A DNA stretch of 8,073 nucleotides from Candidatus Altimarinota bacterium (GTDB taxonomy: Bacteria; Patescibacteriota; Gracilibacteria; UBA4473): NCBI GenBank assembly GCA_026982915.1, contig JALWQU010000029.1:306-8378 (forward strand), in the 5' to 3' direction. Each line of letters begins with the position of its first letter. Within the stretch, counting starts at the first letter, position 1. The position numbers and the translations under genes were made by a program. The notes beneath the pieces are model-generated. The model saw only the letters and a list, made by a program, of their open reading frames with translations. It had not been told where the DNA came from and ran no database searches. Positions 1 through 6,345 of this stretch are shown here, piece after piece.

Positions 1-322
1 ACCTTGTGGTCATCGAGACAAAAATATCACTATCAGCTTGCCAATACCGTCTTGGTGGACGAAAACTTGTTTCGATAAGGAGTAGGCAAAACTTGAAAAG
101 TGAGACGCCTTTGATCCGCACAAAGGCAAAAGCAACCGTGAGCATGGCGGGCATCCAGATAAGTATTAAGTCAATAATATTGAGACTGTATAGCTGCCCA
201 AAATGATTAAACATTGCGTAAGAAATCCCACCACCGACCAAGATCATGATAAGCTGACGCAGGGTGATAAACCATAAAATGGTATCTTCTCGCTGAACAT
301 CTTGGGGGACTTTGTATCGCAT
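1..322 (-). CDS. PrgI-family membrane protein, 3' end outside window
   Basis: The minus strand is open from an ATG at 322 to the window edge, giving 107 residues without a stop. The protein starts MRYKVPQDVQREDTILWF, the typical start of PrgI-family proteins (small membrane proteins usually found beside a VirB4-like ATPase in conjugation or type IV secretion-like loci). Two hydrophobic segments lie near residues 21-38 and 47-69, followed by a basic amphipathic stretch (residues 70-95, with a PPRRYW motif) also typical of the family. Known members are membrane-bound; the exact role is not established. A VirB4-like gene would be expected beyond position 1, but this cannot be seen. An extended -10 box lies 6 bases upstream of the start codon. 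The family call is from remembered sequence character, not a search. Confidence 0.75.
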   Translation of the reverse strand, partial: MRYKVPQDVQREDTILWFITLRQLIMILVGGGISYAMFNHFGQLYSLNIIDLILIWMPAMLTVAFAFVRIKGVSLFKFCLLLIETSFRPPRRYWQADSDIFVSMTTR

Positions 323-328
323 CGGGTT

Positions 329-336
329 ATTATACC
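329..336 (-). promoter_or_regulatory. Extended -10 promoter, probably leaderless
   Basis: On the minus strand the sequence reads TGGTATAAT, an extended -10 (TG-n-TATAAT), with TATAAT at 334-329. Only six bases separate it from the ATG of the PrgI-like gene, so transcription would start at or next to the A of the start codon and leave no leader. The -35 region (TTTTAA at 357-352, 17-base spacer) is weak, as expected when an extended -10 is present. Confidence 0.55.
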
Positions 337-444
337 ACAGAAAACCCTAAATTAAAAGAAAAATATAGGAGGCGGTGAATAATCTTAAATTTATGAAAAA
401 GATATACAGCGTTTTTCACCACGATCAAAAATACGAAAAAAGGA

Positions 445-479
445 ATTACAGTAGATTTACACACTGTAAAACCTATACT
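445..479 (+). promoter_or_regulatory. Candidate promoter and operator of the HD-domain gene
   Basis: A -10-like TATACT lies at 474-479, which would start transcription near 486 and give a leader of about 22 bases. Just upstream are two overlapping inverted repeats: TTACAGT (446-452) with ACTGTAA (463-469), separated by 10 bases, and TTTACA-CAC-TGTAAA (456-470). They cover the place where a -35 would sit, and no good -35 at the usual spacing is seen. This fits a regulated or activator-dependent promoter, but in AT-rich DNA short repeats arise by chance. The surrounding 323-507 intergenic stretch shows nothing else. Confidence 0.3.
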
Positions 480-507
480 AAACACAACCACCTTTAAATC
501 ATAAAAA

Positions 508-1080
508 ATGCCTAATAATATCACCCAAAATATAACAAACTTTTGCTTTGAGCTCGATCAACTCACACGAGTAATGCATTCTGGATCAACCCTCCTCGGA
601 GACAAAACCCCCAAAAGTGTCGCCGAGCATTCTCTTCGTGCGGCCCAAATAGCCTTTATTATCGCCAAAATGGAAAACTATAAAAATCCTCACGAGGTTT
701 GTACTATGCTCGTTTTTCACGATATCGGCGAATGTCGTATTGGAGATATTCACAAAGTGGCTAACCGATACTTAGAAGCCGATGAAAGACGCGCTGTCGA
801 GGAGCAAACAAAACCCCTCGATACTATTGGCGAGGAAATTTTGAAACTTTGGGAAGGAACGGAATACCAACAAACTGAAGCGGGAATAATCGCCAAAGAT
901 GCGGATTATCTGGAGGCCGCTTTCAATGCTAGAAGCTATGTCGTTCGTGGTTTTGTGAAAGCTCAAGATTGGATTGATAATGTCGAAAAAAGACTCAAAA
1001 CAACCTCCGCCAAAGCCTGCCTTAAGCAACTCAACAACGCTGATCCTTATGCTTGGTGGGAAGGGTTGAAGAAGTTTTAA
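508..1080 (+). CDS. HD-domain 5'-deoxynucleotidase-like hydrolase (YfbR/HDDC2 type)
   Basis: This 190-residue soluble protein carries the metal-binding HD signature in order: H41 (SVAEHS), H71-D72 followed by E75 (HDIGE), and D131 (KDADYLE). An early arginine in LTRVMHSG (R21) matches the substrate-contacting arginine of the YfbR group. The GECRIGDI stretch after the HD pair is typical of the HDDC2/YfbR branch (HD_3 type). Known members remove the 5' phosphate from deoxyribonucleoside monophosphates, so a role in nucleotide pool control or salvage is likely; the exact substrate is an inference. Length is normal for the family and all metal ligands are present. The ATG at 508 has no Shine-Dalgarno sequence, only an A-rich stretch. 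It appears to be a single-gene unit divergent from the PrgI-like gene. Confidence 0.85.
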   Translation: MPNNITQNITNFCFELDQLTRVMHSGSTLLGDKTPKSVAEHSLRAAQIAFIIAKMENYKNPHEVCTMLVFHDIGECRIGDIHKVANRYLEADERRAVEEQTKPLDTIGEEILKLWEGTEYQQTEAGIIAKDADYLEAAFNARSYVVRGFVKAQDWIDNVEKRLKTTSAKACLKQLNNADPYAWWEGLKKF

Positions 1081-1103
1081 GAAAGCTGATTTTAAGAAAA
1101 AAA

Positions 1104-1132
1104 TTGTTTTTAGACTCTTATTCGTGTATTAT
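1104..1132 (+). promoter_or_regulatory. Promoter of the toxin-antitoxin operon
   Basis: TTGTTT at 1104-1109 and TATTAT at 1127-1132 are separated by exactly 17 bases. The predicted transcription start is near 1139, about 20 bases before the antitoxin ATG at 1160. The -10 is overlapped by an inverted repeat described separately. Confidence 0.55.
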
Positions 1133-1158
1133 TATTTTGTAATACCTTTATTTAATAC
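1126..1158. promoter_or_regulatory. Candidate operator for the ribbon-helix-helix antitoxin
   Basis: GTATTA (1126-1131) and its exact inverse TAATAC (1140-1145) are separated by eight bases and sit over the -10 box and the predicted start point. A third copy, TAATAC, lies at 1153-1158, thirteen bases further along and directly before the antitoxin start. Antitoxins of this fold usually repress their own promoter by binding repeated half-sites in the major groove, so the position is what self-repression would need. Binding itself is inferred. Confidence 0.4.
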
Positions 1159-1159
1159 G

Positions 1160-1390
1160 ATGCAAACAACCTCTGTAAAGATACCAACCGATTTAGCCAA
1201 GAACCTACAACGAACCGCTAGGATAAAAAAAGTTAATAAAAGTGTTATTATTCGACAAGCACTAGAAAAGTTTTTAGAAGACGCGCTTAAAAAAAGTAAG
1301 ACGAGCAATATTCCGATGGTAACAACCATTAAAGACGATATACTTAATACCCCTTACGAATGGAACGAACCCGAAAATCTCATATCGTAA
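1160..1390 (+). CDS. Ribbon-helix-helix antitoxin of a VapBC-type pair
   Basis: I place the start at the ATG at 1160, giving 76 residues beginning MQTTSVKIPTDLAKNL. A longer reading from the GTG at 1124 would begin upstream of the predicted transcription start and add residues without family character. Residues 2-45 fit a ribbon-helix-helix DNA-binding domain: a short beta strand (TTSVKIP), then two helices with the turn around KKVNKSVIIRQALEKF. The C-terminal tail (about residues 46-76), rich in polar residues, would wrap the toxin and block its active site. The end overlaps the start of the PIN toxin reading by 31 bases, as in many type II toxin-antitoxin operons. It would neutralise the toxin and repress the operon. 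No Shine-Dalgarno is seen. Confidence 0.75.
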   Translation: MQTTSVKIPTDLAKNLQRTARIKKVNKSVIIRQALEKFLEDALKKSKTSNIPMVTTIKDDILNTPYEWNEPENLIS

Positions 1391-1760
1391 TTGATACACA
1401 TATTATGGTGTGGCTTACGGGAACCCTTGAAGATAGACGAAAATCCACCCAGAAACGATAAAACTTATGGAAGATTCTGCTATCCTTGTTTCGCCTATGA
1501 GTTGCCTTGAACTCGACTTCCTGCATGAAATAGGCCGTTTAAATGTCGGCAGTGATACGATTCTGAAAGCCTTAGAGCTGGGACTTGATATTAGTATTGA
1601 TGAAGCTCCTTTTCCGTCTATCATAGAACAAGCTAAAATGCTTACCTGGACGAGAGACCCTTTTGATAGAATTATTATGGCTCACAGCCTCTTCCACACT
1701 ATTCCGCTCATTACACATGACCAGCTTATGCTCAAAAAACACAAACTCGCTCGATCGTAA
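1360..1760 (+). pseudogene. VapC-like PIN-domain toxin, split by a -1 frameshift
   Basis: One frame from ATG 1360 gives a PIN-type start (HIVIDTHIMVWL, catalytic D12) but stops at TAA 1459-1461. The adjoining frame, entered at the A4 run at 1440-1443, continues with the rest of a PIN domain to TAA at 1758-1760. It includes the glutamate in SCLELDFL, the aspartates in TRDPFDRII, and the final aspartate of ITHDQ. Joining the frames at about 1440 gives 133 residues, normal for VapC ribonucleases, with all four acidic positions kept. One missing base (A4 instead of A5) would explain the break. If expressed as is, the product is a short N-terminal peptide plus at most a fragment from ATG 1467 lacking the first catalytic aspartate, so the toxin should be inactive. 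A sequencing error or rare slippage cannot be excluded. Confidence 0.75.
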
Positions 1761-1784
1761 GGACTAAAAAAAAATTATAGCCTA

Positions 1785-1789
1785 AAAGG
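1785..1789 (+). promoter_or_regulatory. Shine-Dalgarno site of the Elp3 gene
   Basis: AAAGG lies seven bases before the ATG at 1797. It is one of only two clear ribosome binding sites in the window and supports this start. Confidence 0.6.
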
Positions 1790-1796
1790 TAAACAA

Positions 1797-3506
1797 ATGA
1801 AAAAGATCAAAATATTTGGCGCTCGACAAAATGTTGTGGATAAAACATCGGTTGCCTTGTTTTTGGAATCTTTACTAAAAAACCTCCCCAAAAGCGCCAA
1901 AGATCTCGCCCACAGGAAATCTCGATTTGCCGCGGAACAAAAAGTCTCGATGATCCAAAACCGAGATCTCATCGTAGTCGCCAAAGCCAAAAACTGGGAA
2001 CTTCCTGCCAAATTACGCGTATTATTACAAAAACGAGCTGTCAGAACTATCTCTGGCGTCTCTCCCATTGGTATTCTGACAAAACCCTATCCTTGTCCAG
2101 GAAAATGTGTCTACTGCCCAACAGAAGACCGTATGCCAAAATCCTACATGTCCAATCAGCCAGCGGCTGCACGAGCTTTGCGGAATAATTTTCATCCATT
2201 CAGGCAGGTGCGAAATCGGATTATCGCGTTAGAAGAATCTGGCCATCCCGTTTCAAAACTAGAAATCATCGTTATGGGTGGGACTTGGAGTTTTTTGCCG
2301 CATACCTATCAAAATTGGTATATCCGAAAGTGTTATGAGGCAGCGAATAGTTTTTTGCCTATAGATAAAAAGACAGATAGCTATCTGTCTCTACAAAAAA
2401 TAAAATCACTAAAAAATCTCCAAAAATTAAACGAAACCGCCACGCACAGAATCATTGGGCTAACGCTAGAAACTCGCCCAGATTTTATCACCGAAGCCGA
2501 ACTCGTTCGTATGCGAAAGTACGGCTGTACGCGTATTGAAATCGGTGTTCAAACACTAGACGATGAAGTGCAAAAACTAACCAAACGGGGCCACACGAGA
2601 ACGCATATTATTCGGGCGATGAAACTCATGAAAGAATACGGATTCAAGGTCTGCTTTCACCTTATACCAGGACTTCCTGGGTCTAATATCGAGAAAGATT
2701 TAGTATGGATGAAAGAAGTTTTCAAAAACCCTGATTTCTGTCCCGATTTTGTAAAACTCTATCCCTGTGTCGTTATCGAAAGTGCCGAGCTTAGTCAGTG
2801 GTGGAAAGATGGACGATATAAACCTTATGATGATTCAGATCTCATAAAGCTACTCATGCAATGGCAAACTTTTGTGCCTGAGTGGACACGAATCATGCGA
2901 CTAATGCGTGATATTCCCGTGAGTAATATCTCAGCAGGTGCCAAGTTTAGCAACCTCCGTCAGATTATTACCGACCAGCCCACAAAATTACGAGAAATTG
3001 TCGGGGATGATTTTTATGAGACGCATAAACTCGATACACATAATAATCTTTTTCGTGATATTCGAGCCAGAGAAGTGGGGTTCTCGGTGCTTGAAAACTT
3101 ATCAAAAAATGAATCACCAATCCTTGTTCGTCGAGATTATGCTGCTTCAGACGGGATCGAAACCTTTCTGTCCTTTGAATCCCCGGATAAAAAAGTACTT
3201 TTTGCTCTTTTGCGTTTACGAAAACCCACTGATAACTTTGAACCCCAATTTTTTCGATCAGTACTCAAGGATGCAGCACTCATTCGTGAAGTACATGCCT
3301 ATGGTGGTGAAATGTCCGTGGGAAAAGGGAAGGGTATGGGGCAACATCGCGGCCTCGGTCGACGACTTATTGAGGAGGCGGAACGAATTGCGCGTGACGA
3401 ATGGCGAAAAAAAAGAATGACTATCATCGCTGGTATCGGAACACGAGAATACTATCGGAAATGGGGTTATGAAGAAAAAATGACCTATATGACTAAAAAG
3501 TTATAG
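1797..3506 (+). CDS. elp3: Elp3-family tRNA uridine-34 carboxymethyltransferase
   Basis: This 569-residue protein matches full-length Elp3. Residues 1-80 form a basic N-terminal region. The radical SAM cluster motif CPGKCVYC (C100, C104, C107) follows the family-typical VRTISGVSPIGILTKPYP. Other Elp3 hallmarks are RIEIGVQTLDDEV, TKRGHT, FHLIPGLPGSNIEKD, FVKLYP, WKDGRYKPY and RLMRDIPVSNISAG. The C-terminal acetyltransferase domain (about 443-569) has the acetyl-CoA loop QHRGLG (516-521) and the GIGTREYYRKWGY signature near the end. The enzyme uses S-adenosylmethionine radical chemistry and acetyl-CoA to install a carboxymethyl group on C5 of wobble uridine in tRNA. Archaeal and bacterial versions act without the other Elongator subunits. 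It follows the toxin gene by 36 bases but has its own Shine-Dalgarno. It ends in TAG. No key residue is missing. Confidence 0.93.
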   Translation: MKKIKIFGARQNVVDKTSVALFLESLLKNLPKSAKDLAHRKSRFAAEQKVSMIQNRDLIVVAKAKNWELPAKLRVLLQKRAVRTISGVSPIGILTKPYPCPGKCVYCPTEDRMPKSYMSNQPAAARALRNNFHPFRQVRNRIIALEESGHPVSKLEIIVMGGTWSFLPHTYQNWYIRKCYEAANSFLPIDKKTDSYLSLQKIKSLKNLQKLNETATHRIIGLTLETRPDFITEAELVRMRKYGCTRIEIGVQTLDDEVQKLTKRGHTRTHIIRAMKLMKEYGFKVCFHLIPGLPGSNIEKDLVWMKEVFKNPDFCPDFVKLYPCVVIESAELSQWWKDGRYKPYDDSDLIKLLMQWQTFVPEWTRIMRLMRDIPVSNISAGAKFSNLRQIITDQPTKLREIVGDDFYETHKLDTHNNLFRDIRAREVGFSVLENLSKNESPILVRRDYAASDGIETFLSFESPDKKVLFALLRLRKPTDNFEPQFFRSVLKDAALIREVHAYGGEMSVGKGKGMGQHRGLGRRLIEEAERIARDEWRKKRMTIIAGIGTREYYRKWGYEEKMTYMTKKL

Positions 3507-3579
3507 GAAAGTTTGAATTTTTCATTCAATGGCCTACCCTACAGATGAAATTATAATTACCGTAATCTTGCTATAAACC

Positions 3580-4446
3580 ATGTCTGATCAAACACCGACA
3601 CCACCAGCCGATAATAAACCCGCTATTCCAAACCCTGCTGACGCTAAAAGCGTAGAAGTTTTTATGAAGCTACCCGTTGCGGATCTAGATGAAAACACTG
3701 CACGAGCGCTTATGGGATTTTATATCATTTGGGCTTTTGAGGGCAATCATGCTGATTTTAAATCGCCTAAAATAAACCTGGAACTGGTTAAGAAATTGCA
3801 TGCTCGGGAGATTACCATTGGTGATTTTGTTAAAGATTCGCTGAATGATGAGATTTCCTCAAAACTACTCCTTGATAAAGCTGACTCCTTTTCTAAATAC
3901 TACTTTAAGTGGAAATATATCAGTGATGCCAAGACTCTTTTGGGTGATACTTTTGAAGCTAGTTGGGAAAACTATACCAAATTAAAGGTCAAAATAACTG
4001 AACGGTTCACTTATTGGGCACAAGACCCTCAAAAAGCGCTTGATGAAAAGCTAAAAGAATCAGATCCAACAGCTAGAGCGGGACAGCTCAGTGTCAGAGG
4101 GGATCATGTTTTTACTATCCCTCCACACCCTAATACAACTTTTGATGAAGAGAATTTTCTCATTTTACTTGAGGGCTCTATTTCTCTTACGATGGAAGAA
4201 AAACAACGAGTAATTCAGGCCATTCCTCGTCTAAAAATAGAGCAAATAGACGAGCTTATTTCTATTTTTACGGAAGAAAAGCAAAAGTTTTCAGAACTAG
4301 AGAATGAATTTGCCGATGATGTTAAGAAGCTTAAAGAAGAGCGAGAAAAGGAAATTATCCGAACCGAGGAGAAGAAAGAAGAAATAGCCGAAACGGGTAA
4401 TGATGCCGAGGAAGCTGAACGGATTAAACGTGAAATGGGATTATAG
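3580..4446 (+). CDS. Acidic protein of unknown function with coiled-coil tail
   Basis: I cannot assign this 288-residue protein. There is no signal peptide or membrane segment. Residues 1-24 are proline-rich and probably disordered. Residues 25-150 look like a helical domain with many aromatic residues (GFYIIWAFEG, KYYFKWKYISD, ASWENYTKL). Residues 195-241 form a helix-turn-helix-like pair (LTMEEKQRVIQAIP then IEQIDELISIFTEEKQKFSE), a pattern I recall from uncharacterised Patescibacteria proteins. Residues 230-285 are a highly charged coiled coil rich in E and K. The shape suggests a cytoplasmic scaffold or adaptor, but no function can be claimed. It ends 20 bases before a small membrane protein gene, so the two may be co-transcribed and work together. 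A TATAAT lies at 3552-3557 upstream, without a clear -35. Confidence 0.7.
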   Translation: MSDQTPTPPADNKPAIPNPADAKSVEVFMKLPVADLDENTARALMGFYIIWAFEGNHADFKSPKINLELVKKLHAREITIGDFVKDSLNDEISSKLLLDKADSFSKYYFKWKYISDAKTLLGDTFEASWENYTKLKVKITERFTYWAQDPQKALDEKLKESDPTARAGQLSVRGDHVFTIPPHPNTTFDEENFLILLEGSISLTMEEKQRVIQAIPRLKIEQIDELISIFTEEKQKFSELENEFADDVKKLKEEREKEIIRTEEKKEEIAETGNDAEEAERIKREMGL

Positions 4447-4466
4447 AAATATTTAAATTATAAAAA

Positions 4467-4868
4467 ATGACCAGAACCCTAAAAACTATTCTTTGGACAA
4501 AGTTCGTTGTTGTATTGGTAATGTTTTTTATTAGTTTTAGTTTAGATTTCTGGATTCTCCAAATGGAACCAAAAAATGCTTTTAATTTACTCTTATGGGG
4601 GAAGCCCTTTCTCGTTCTTAGTTTTATAGGTTTGTTAAATCTACTCTTTCATTTTCCCCATAAAGTCGCTGTACCCAATGTAATCCCGAGTGTATTTTTA
4701 ATACTCAGTTTCCTTGTTTTTTTTGATTTAGGCTACTTAATATGGTTCTTTTACCCAACACTATCCCCTCATACAACTTTCTGGGGTATTTATGGCGCCC
4801 TCTTGCTTGTTTGTAGTTGGAATCTCCAAAAATATATTCGAGCTTTTACTGTCGGGTTACCCGATTAA
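4467..4868 (+). CDS. Small four-helix membrane protein, function unknown
   Basis: This 133-residue protein has four predicted membrane segments at about residues 10-30, 42-62, 72-96 and 104-121. The loops are short, and basic residues occur at the N-terminus (MTRTLKTILWTK) and near the end (QKYIRAF). The aromatic content is high (WFFYP). I recognise no family. It starts 20 bases after the coiled-coil protein and is probably in the same transcript. The spacer is A/T rich with no Shine-Dalgarno. It is followed by the promoter of the ribosomal protein operon, so it is not part of that unit. Compact size and normal base composition support a real gene, but the function is unknown. Confidence 0.65.
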   Translation: MTRTLKTILWTKFVVVLVMFFISFSLDFWILQMEPKNAFNLLLWGKPFLVLSFIGLLNLLFHFPHKVAVPNVIPSVFLILSFLVFFDLGYLIWFFYPTLSPHTTFWGIYGALLLVCSWNLQKYIRAFTVGLPD

Positions 4869-4910
4869 TACCCATAAAACAAGGTCGCTTTAAAAGCCTT
4901 ACAAAAAACC

Positions 4911-4938
4911 TTGACATACTGTATTTAATTTATAGAAT
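4911..4938 (+). promoter_or_regulatory. Promoter of the rplP ribosomal protein operon
   Basis: A perfect TTGACA (4911-4916) is followed, after 16 bases, by TAGAAT (4933-4938). This is the best -35 in the window and sits in the only sizeable gap before the ribosomal genes. Transcription would begin near 4945, leaving a leader of about 73 bases before rplP. Confidence 0.7.
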
Positions 4939-4943
4939 CGGTC

Positions 4944-5017
4944 GGCTTTTGGTTGCTAATAGAGCCTAGGAAGGGCTGCTTTACGCACTACGAAAAGATA
5001 AATGAAATTCCTCTAAA
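4944..5017 (+). promoter_or_regulatory. Structured leader of rplP with a four-codon upstream ORF
   Basis: AGCC (4963-4966) can pair with GGCT upstream (4944-4947, extended by two further pairs including one G-U) or with GGCT downstream (4974-4977), giving two mutually exclusive hairpins. A strong Shine-Dalgarno-like AGGAAGG (4968-4974) lies in the second loop, too far from any ATG to serve normally. A tiny ORF encoding MKFL (5002-5016) ends one base before the rplP ATG. Such features suit autoregulation by a ribosomal protein or translational coupling, but the function is inferred. Confidence 0.3.
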
Positions 5018-5443
5018 ATGTTACAACCCAAAAAGACTAAATACAGAAAGCAGCACCGCCTCAGGTCACAACGAAAAGGGGCTGCTACACGTGGGGCTTC
5101 TATTGCCTACGGAGAGATTGCTATTAAGACGGTCGATGCTGGAGAAATTACTTCTCGTCAGATTGAAGCGGCTCGTCGGACTATTGCACGAGCTCTTAAG
5201 CGAGGCGGAAAGGTTTGGATCCGACTCTTTCCCGACAAAATTTTATCGGCTAAGTCAGGGGAGGTTCCTATGGGATCTGGGAAGGGAGCTCCTGATAAAT
5301 GGGTCGCCTCTGTTCGTCCTGGTAAGATACTTTTTGAGATTGCTGGTGTTTCAATGCCTATCATGAGGCAGGCTTTAAAACTAGCTTCTTATAAACTTTC
5401 TGTTAGATCTAAGATCGTAACAAAAGAAATTGAAGCCTTGTAG
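5018..5443 (+). CDS. rplP: 50S ribosomal protein L16
   Basis: The 141-residue product begins MLQPKKTKYRKQHR, the usual L16 start, and contains the conserved RQIEAARRTIARALKRGGK, WIRLFPDK, MGSGKG and WVASVRPGKILFEIAG blocks. L16 sits in the large subunit near the A-site and helps position tRNA and the 5S rRNA region. It is the first gene of the eight-gene block; rpsC, normally just upstream, is absent and replaced by a membrane protein gene and a promoter. The ATG at 5018 has no Shine-Dalgarno and follows the stop of a four-codon ORF by one base. It ends in TAG. Length is near the family norm. Confidence 0.97.
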   Translation: MLQPKKTKYRKQHRLRSQRKGAATRGASIAYGEIAIKTVDAGEITSRQIEAARRTIARALKRGGKVWIRLFPDKILSAKSGEVPMGSGKGAPDKWVASVRPGKILFEIAGVSMPIMRQALKLASYKLSVRSKIVTKEIEAL

Positions 5444-5465
5444 GTTTCTATACTAAAAAATTAAA

Positions 5466-5666
5466 ATGATGAATATTCAGGAACTAAGACAACTTACGCC
5501 TAAAAAACTTTGGAAGGCACTAGCTGATGCACGACGAGCTTTGGCCGTGAAACGTTTTCACATGAAGACCGGACAGGATCAAAAAACCTCTGATGTAAAA
5601 ACTTTGCGAAAAGAAGTTGCTCGAATACTGACACTACTTAAGGCACAAGAGAATACTCAAAAATAA
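5466..5666 (+). CDS. rpmC: 50S ribosomal protein L29
   Basis: The 66-residue protein has the two-helix L29 pattern: an N-terminal ELRQLTPKKLWKALADARRAL helix, the loop FHMKTGQDQKTSDV, and the C-terminal helix LRKEVARILTLLKAQE. L29 lies near the peptide exit tunnel and is part of the docking site for trigger factor and the signal recognition particle. The gene starts ATGATG, so either methionine could be used; the first is given. It lies 22 bases after rplP, and no Shine-Dalgarno is seen. Confidence 0.93.
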   Translation: MMNIQELRQLTPKKLWKALADARRALAVKRFHMKTGQDQKTSDVKTLRKEVARILTLLKAQENTQK

Positions 5667-5678
5667 CTATCACATACT

Positions 5679-5909
5679 ATGATTACTAAGAAAGGAACCG
5701 TTGTTAAGATCTCAGGTACTAAAACTATAAAGGTTGAGGTGAATGAATATCGAACCCATGCTAAATATAAGAAGCAGTACCGAATAACCACTAACTTCTT
5801 GGCTCACGATGAGCAGGAAAAAGCCGCTGTAGGTGATTTGGTGACGATTAAACAAACAGCCCCTATTTCTAAAAAGAAAACATGGATCCTTGTAAAAGAT
5901 GGTAAGTAA
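5679..5909 (+). CDS. rpsQ: 30S ribosomal protein S17
   Basis: This 76-residue OB-fold protein keeps the S17 features: GTVVKISGTKTIKVEV at the start, the Y-x-K-x-Y-like basic loop (HAKYKKQYRITT), the HDEQEKAAVGDLVTIKQTAPISKKKTW stretch, and a short tail. S17 binds 16S rRNA early in small-subunit assembly. It is slightly shorter at both ends than the Escherichia coli protein, which is common in reduced genomes. The gap to rpmC is only 12 bases, with no Shine-Dalgarno in it, so translational coupling is likely. Confidence 0.95.
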   Translation: MITKKGTVVKISGTKTIKVEVNEYRTHAKYKKQYRITTNFLAHDEQEKAAVGDLVTIKQTAPISKKKTWILVKDGK

Positions 5910-5954
5910 GTATAAGGATGTAAAGCATTCTAAAAATTAAAGAAGAACTACAAC

Positions 5955-6323
5955 ATGATACAACATATGACCAGAGTGAGAGTAACGGATAATACAGGGG
6001 CCAAGGAGGCTATGTGTATTAAAGTTTTAGGAGGATCGAAACGTCGATATGCCTCGGTCGGTGATACTATTGTTGTAACCGTTAAAACAGCTTCTCCTAA
6101 GGGTGTTGTAAGGCGAAAGTCTGTTGAAAAGGCTATTGTTGTTCGACAAGTTTCTTGGATTCGTCGTGTTGATGGTTCTTATCTTCGTTTTGATGACAAT
6201 GCCGTTGTTATTGTTAATGGAGAAGGTAAGCCAAAAGGAACAAGAGTTTTTGGGCCTGTTGCTCGAGAGTTGCGACGAAGAGGTTATCAAAAAATTGTAT
6301 CGTTAGCTCCTGAGGTTTTATAA
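5955..6323 (+). CDS. rplN: 50S ribosomal protein L14
   Basis: The 122-residue product matches L14 along its length: [96 protein letters not shown]14 forms part of the subunit interface and the binding site for the silencing factor RsfS. The chosen ATG gives [10 protein letters not shown], which aligns with the family start (MIQ); the later ATG at codon 5 is less likely. A 45-base gap separates it from rpsQ; a weak purine run (AGAAGAA) is present before the start. Confidence 0.97.
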   Translation: MIQHMTRVRVTDNTGAKEAMCIKVLGGSKRRYASVGDTIVVTVKTASPKGVVRRKSVEKAIVVRQVSWIRRVDGSYLRFDDNAVVIVNGEGKPKGTRVFGPVARELRRRGYQKIVSLAPEVL

Positions 6324-6345
6324 TTAAATTATTATACAAAAAAAT

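Noticed and set aside
330..524. 64-residue minus-strand reading frame in the intergenic region
   Set aside because: It lies in the divergent spacer, overlaps the start of the nucleotidase-like gene and the promoter of the PrgI-like gene, and has no family character; its hydrophobic look comes from A/T-rich DNA.
1124..1159. Upstream GTG start for the antitoxin adding twelve residues
   Set aside because: It lies inside the -10 region, before the predicted transcription start, and the added residues do not fit the ribbon-helix-helix family start.
3513..3529. Perfect inverted repeat TTGAAT-TTTTC-ATTCAA after the elp3 stop
   Set aside because: Six pairs with only two G-C, and no T tract after the stem; too weak to call a terminator, and such repeats are frequent in AT-rich DNA.
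4881..4910. GCTTTAAAAGC palindrome flanked by AAGG and CCTT before the rplP promoter
   Set aside because: A one-base centre and no following T tract on the plus strand, and no minus-strand gene nearby that would need a terminator.
5449..5454. TATACT between rplP and rpmC as an internal promoter
   Set aside because: The only -35-like hexamer (TTGAAG at 5430) is 13 bases away, which is too close; the genes are clearly co-directional with short gaps.
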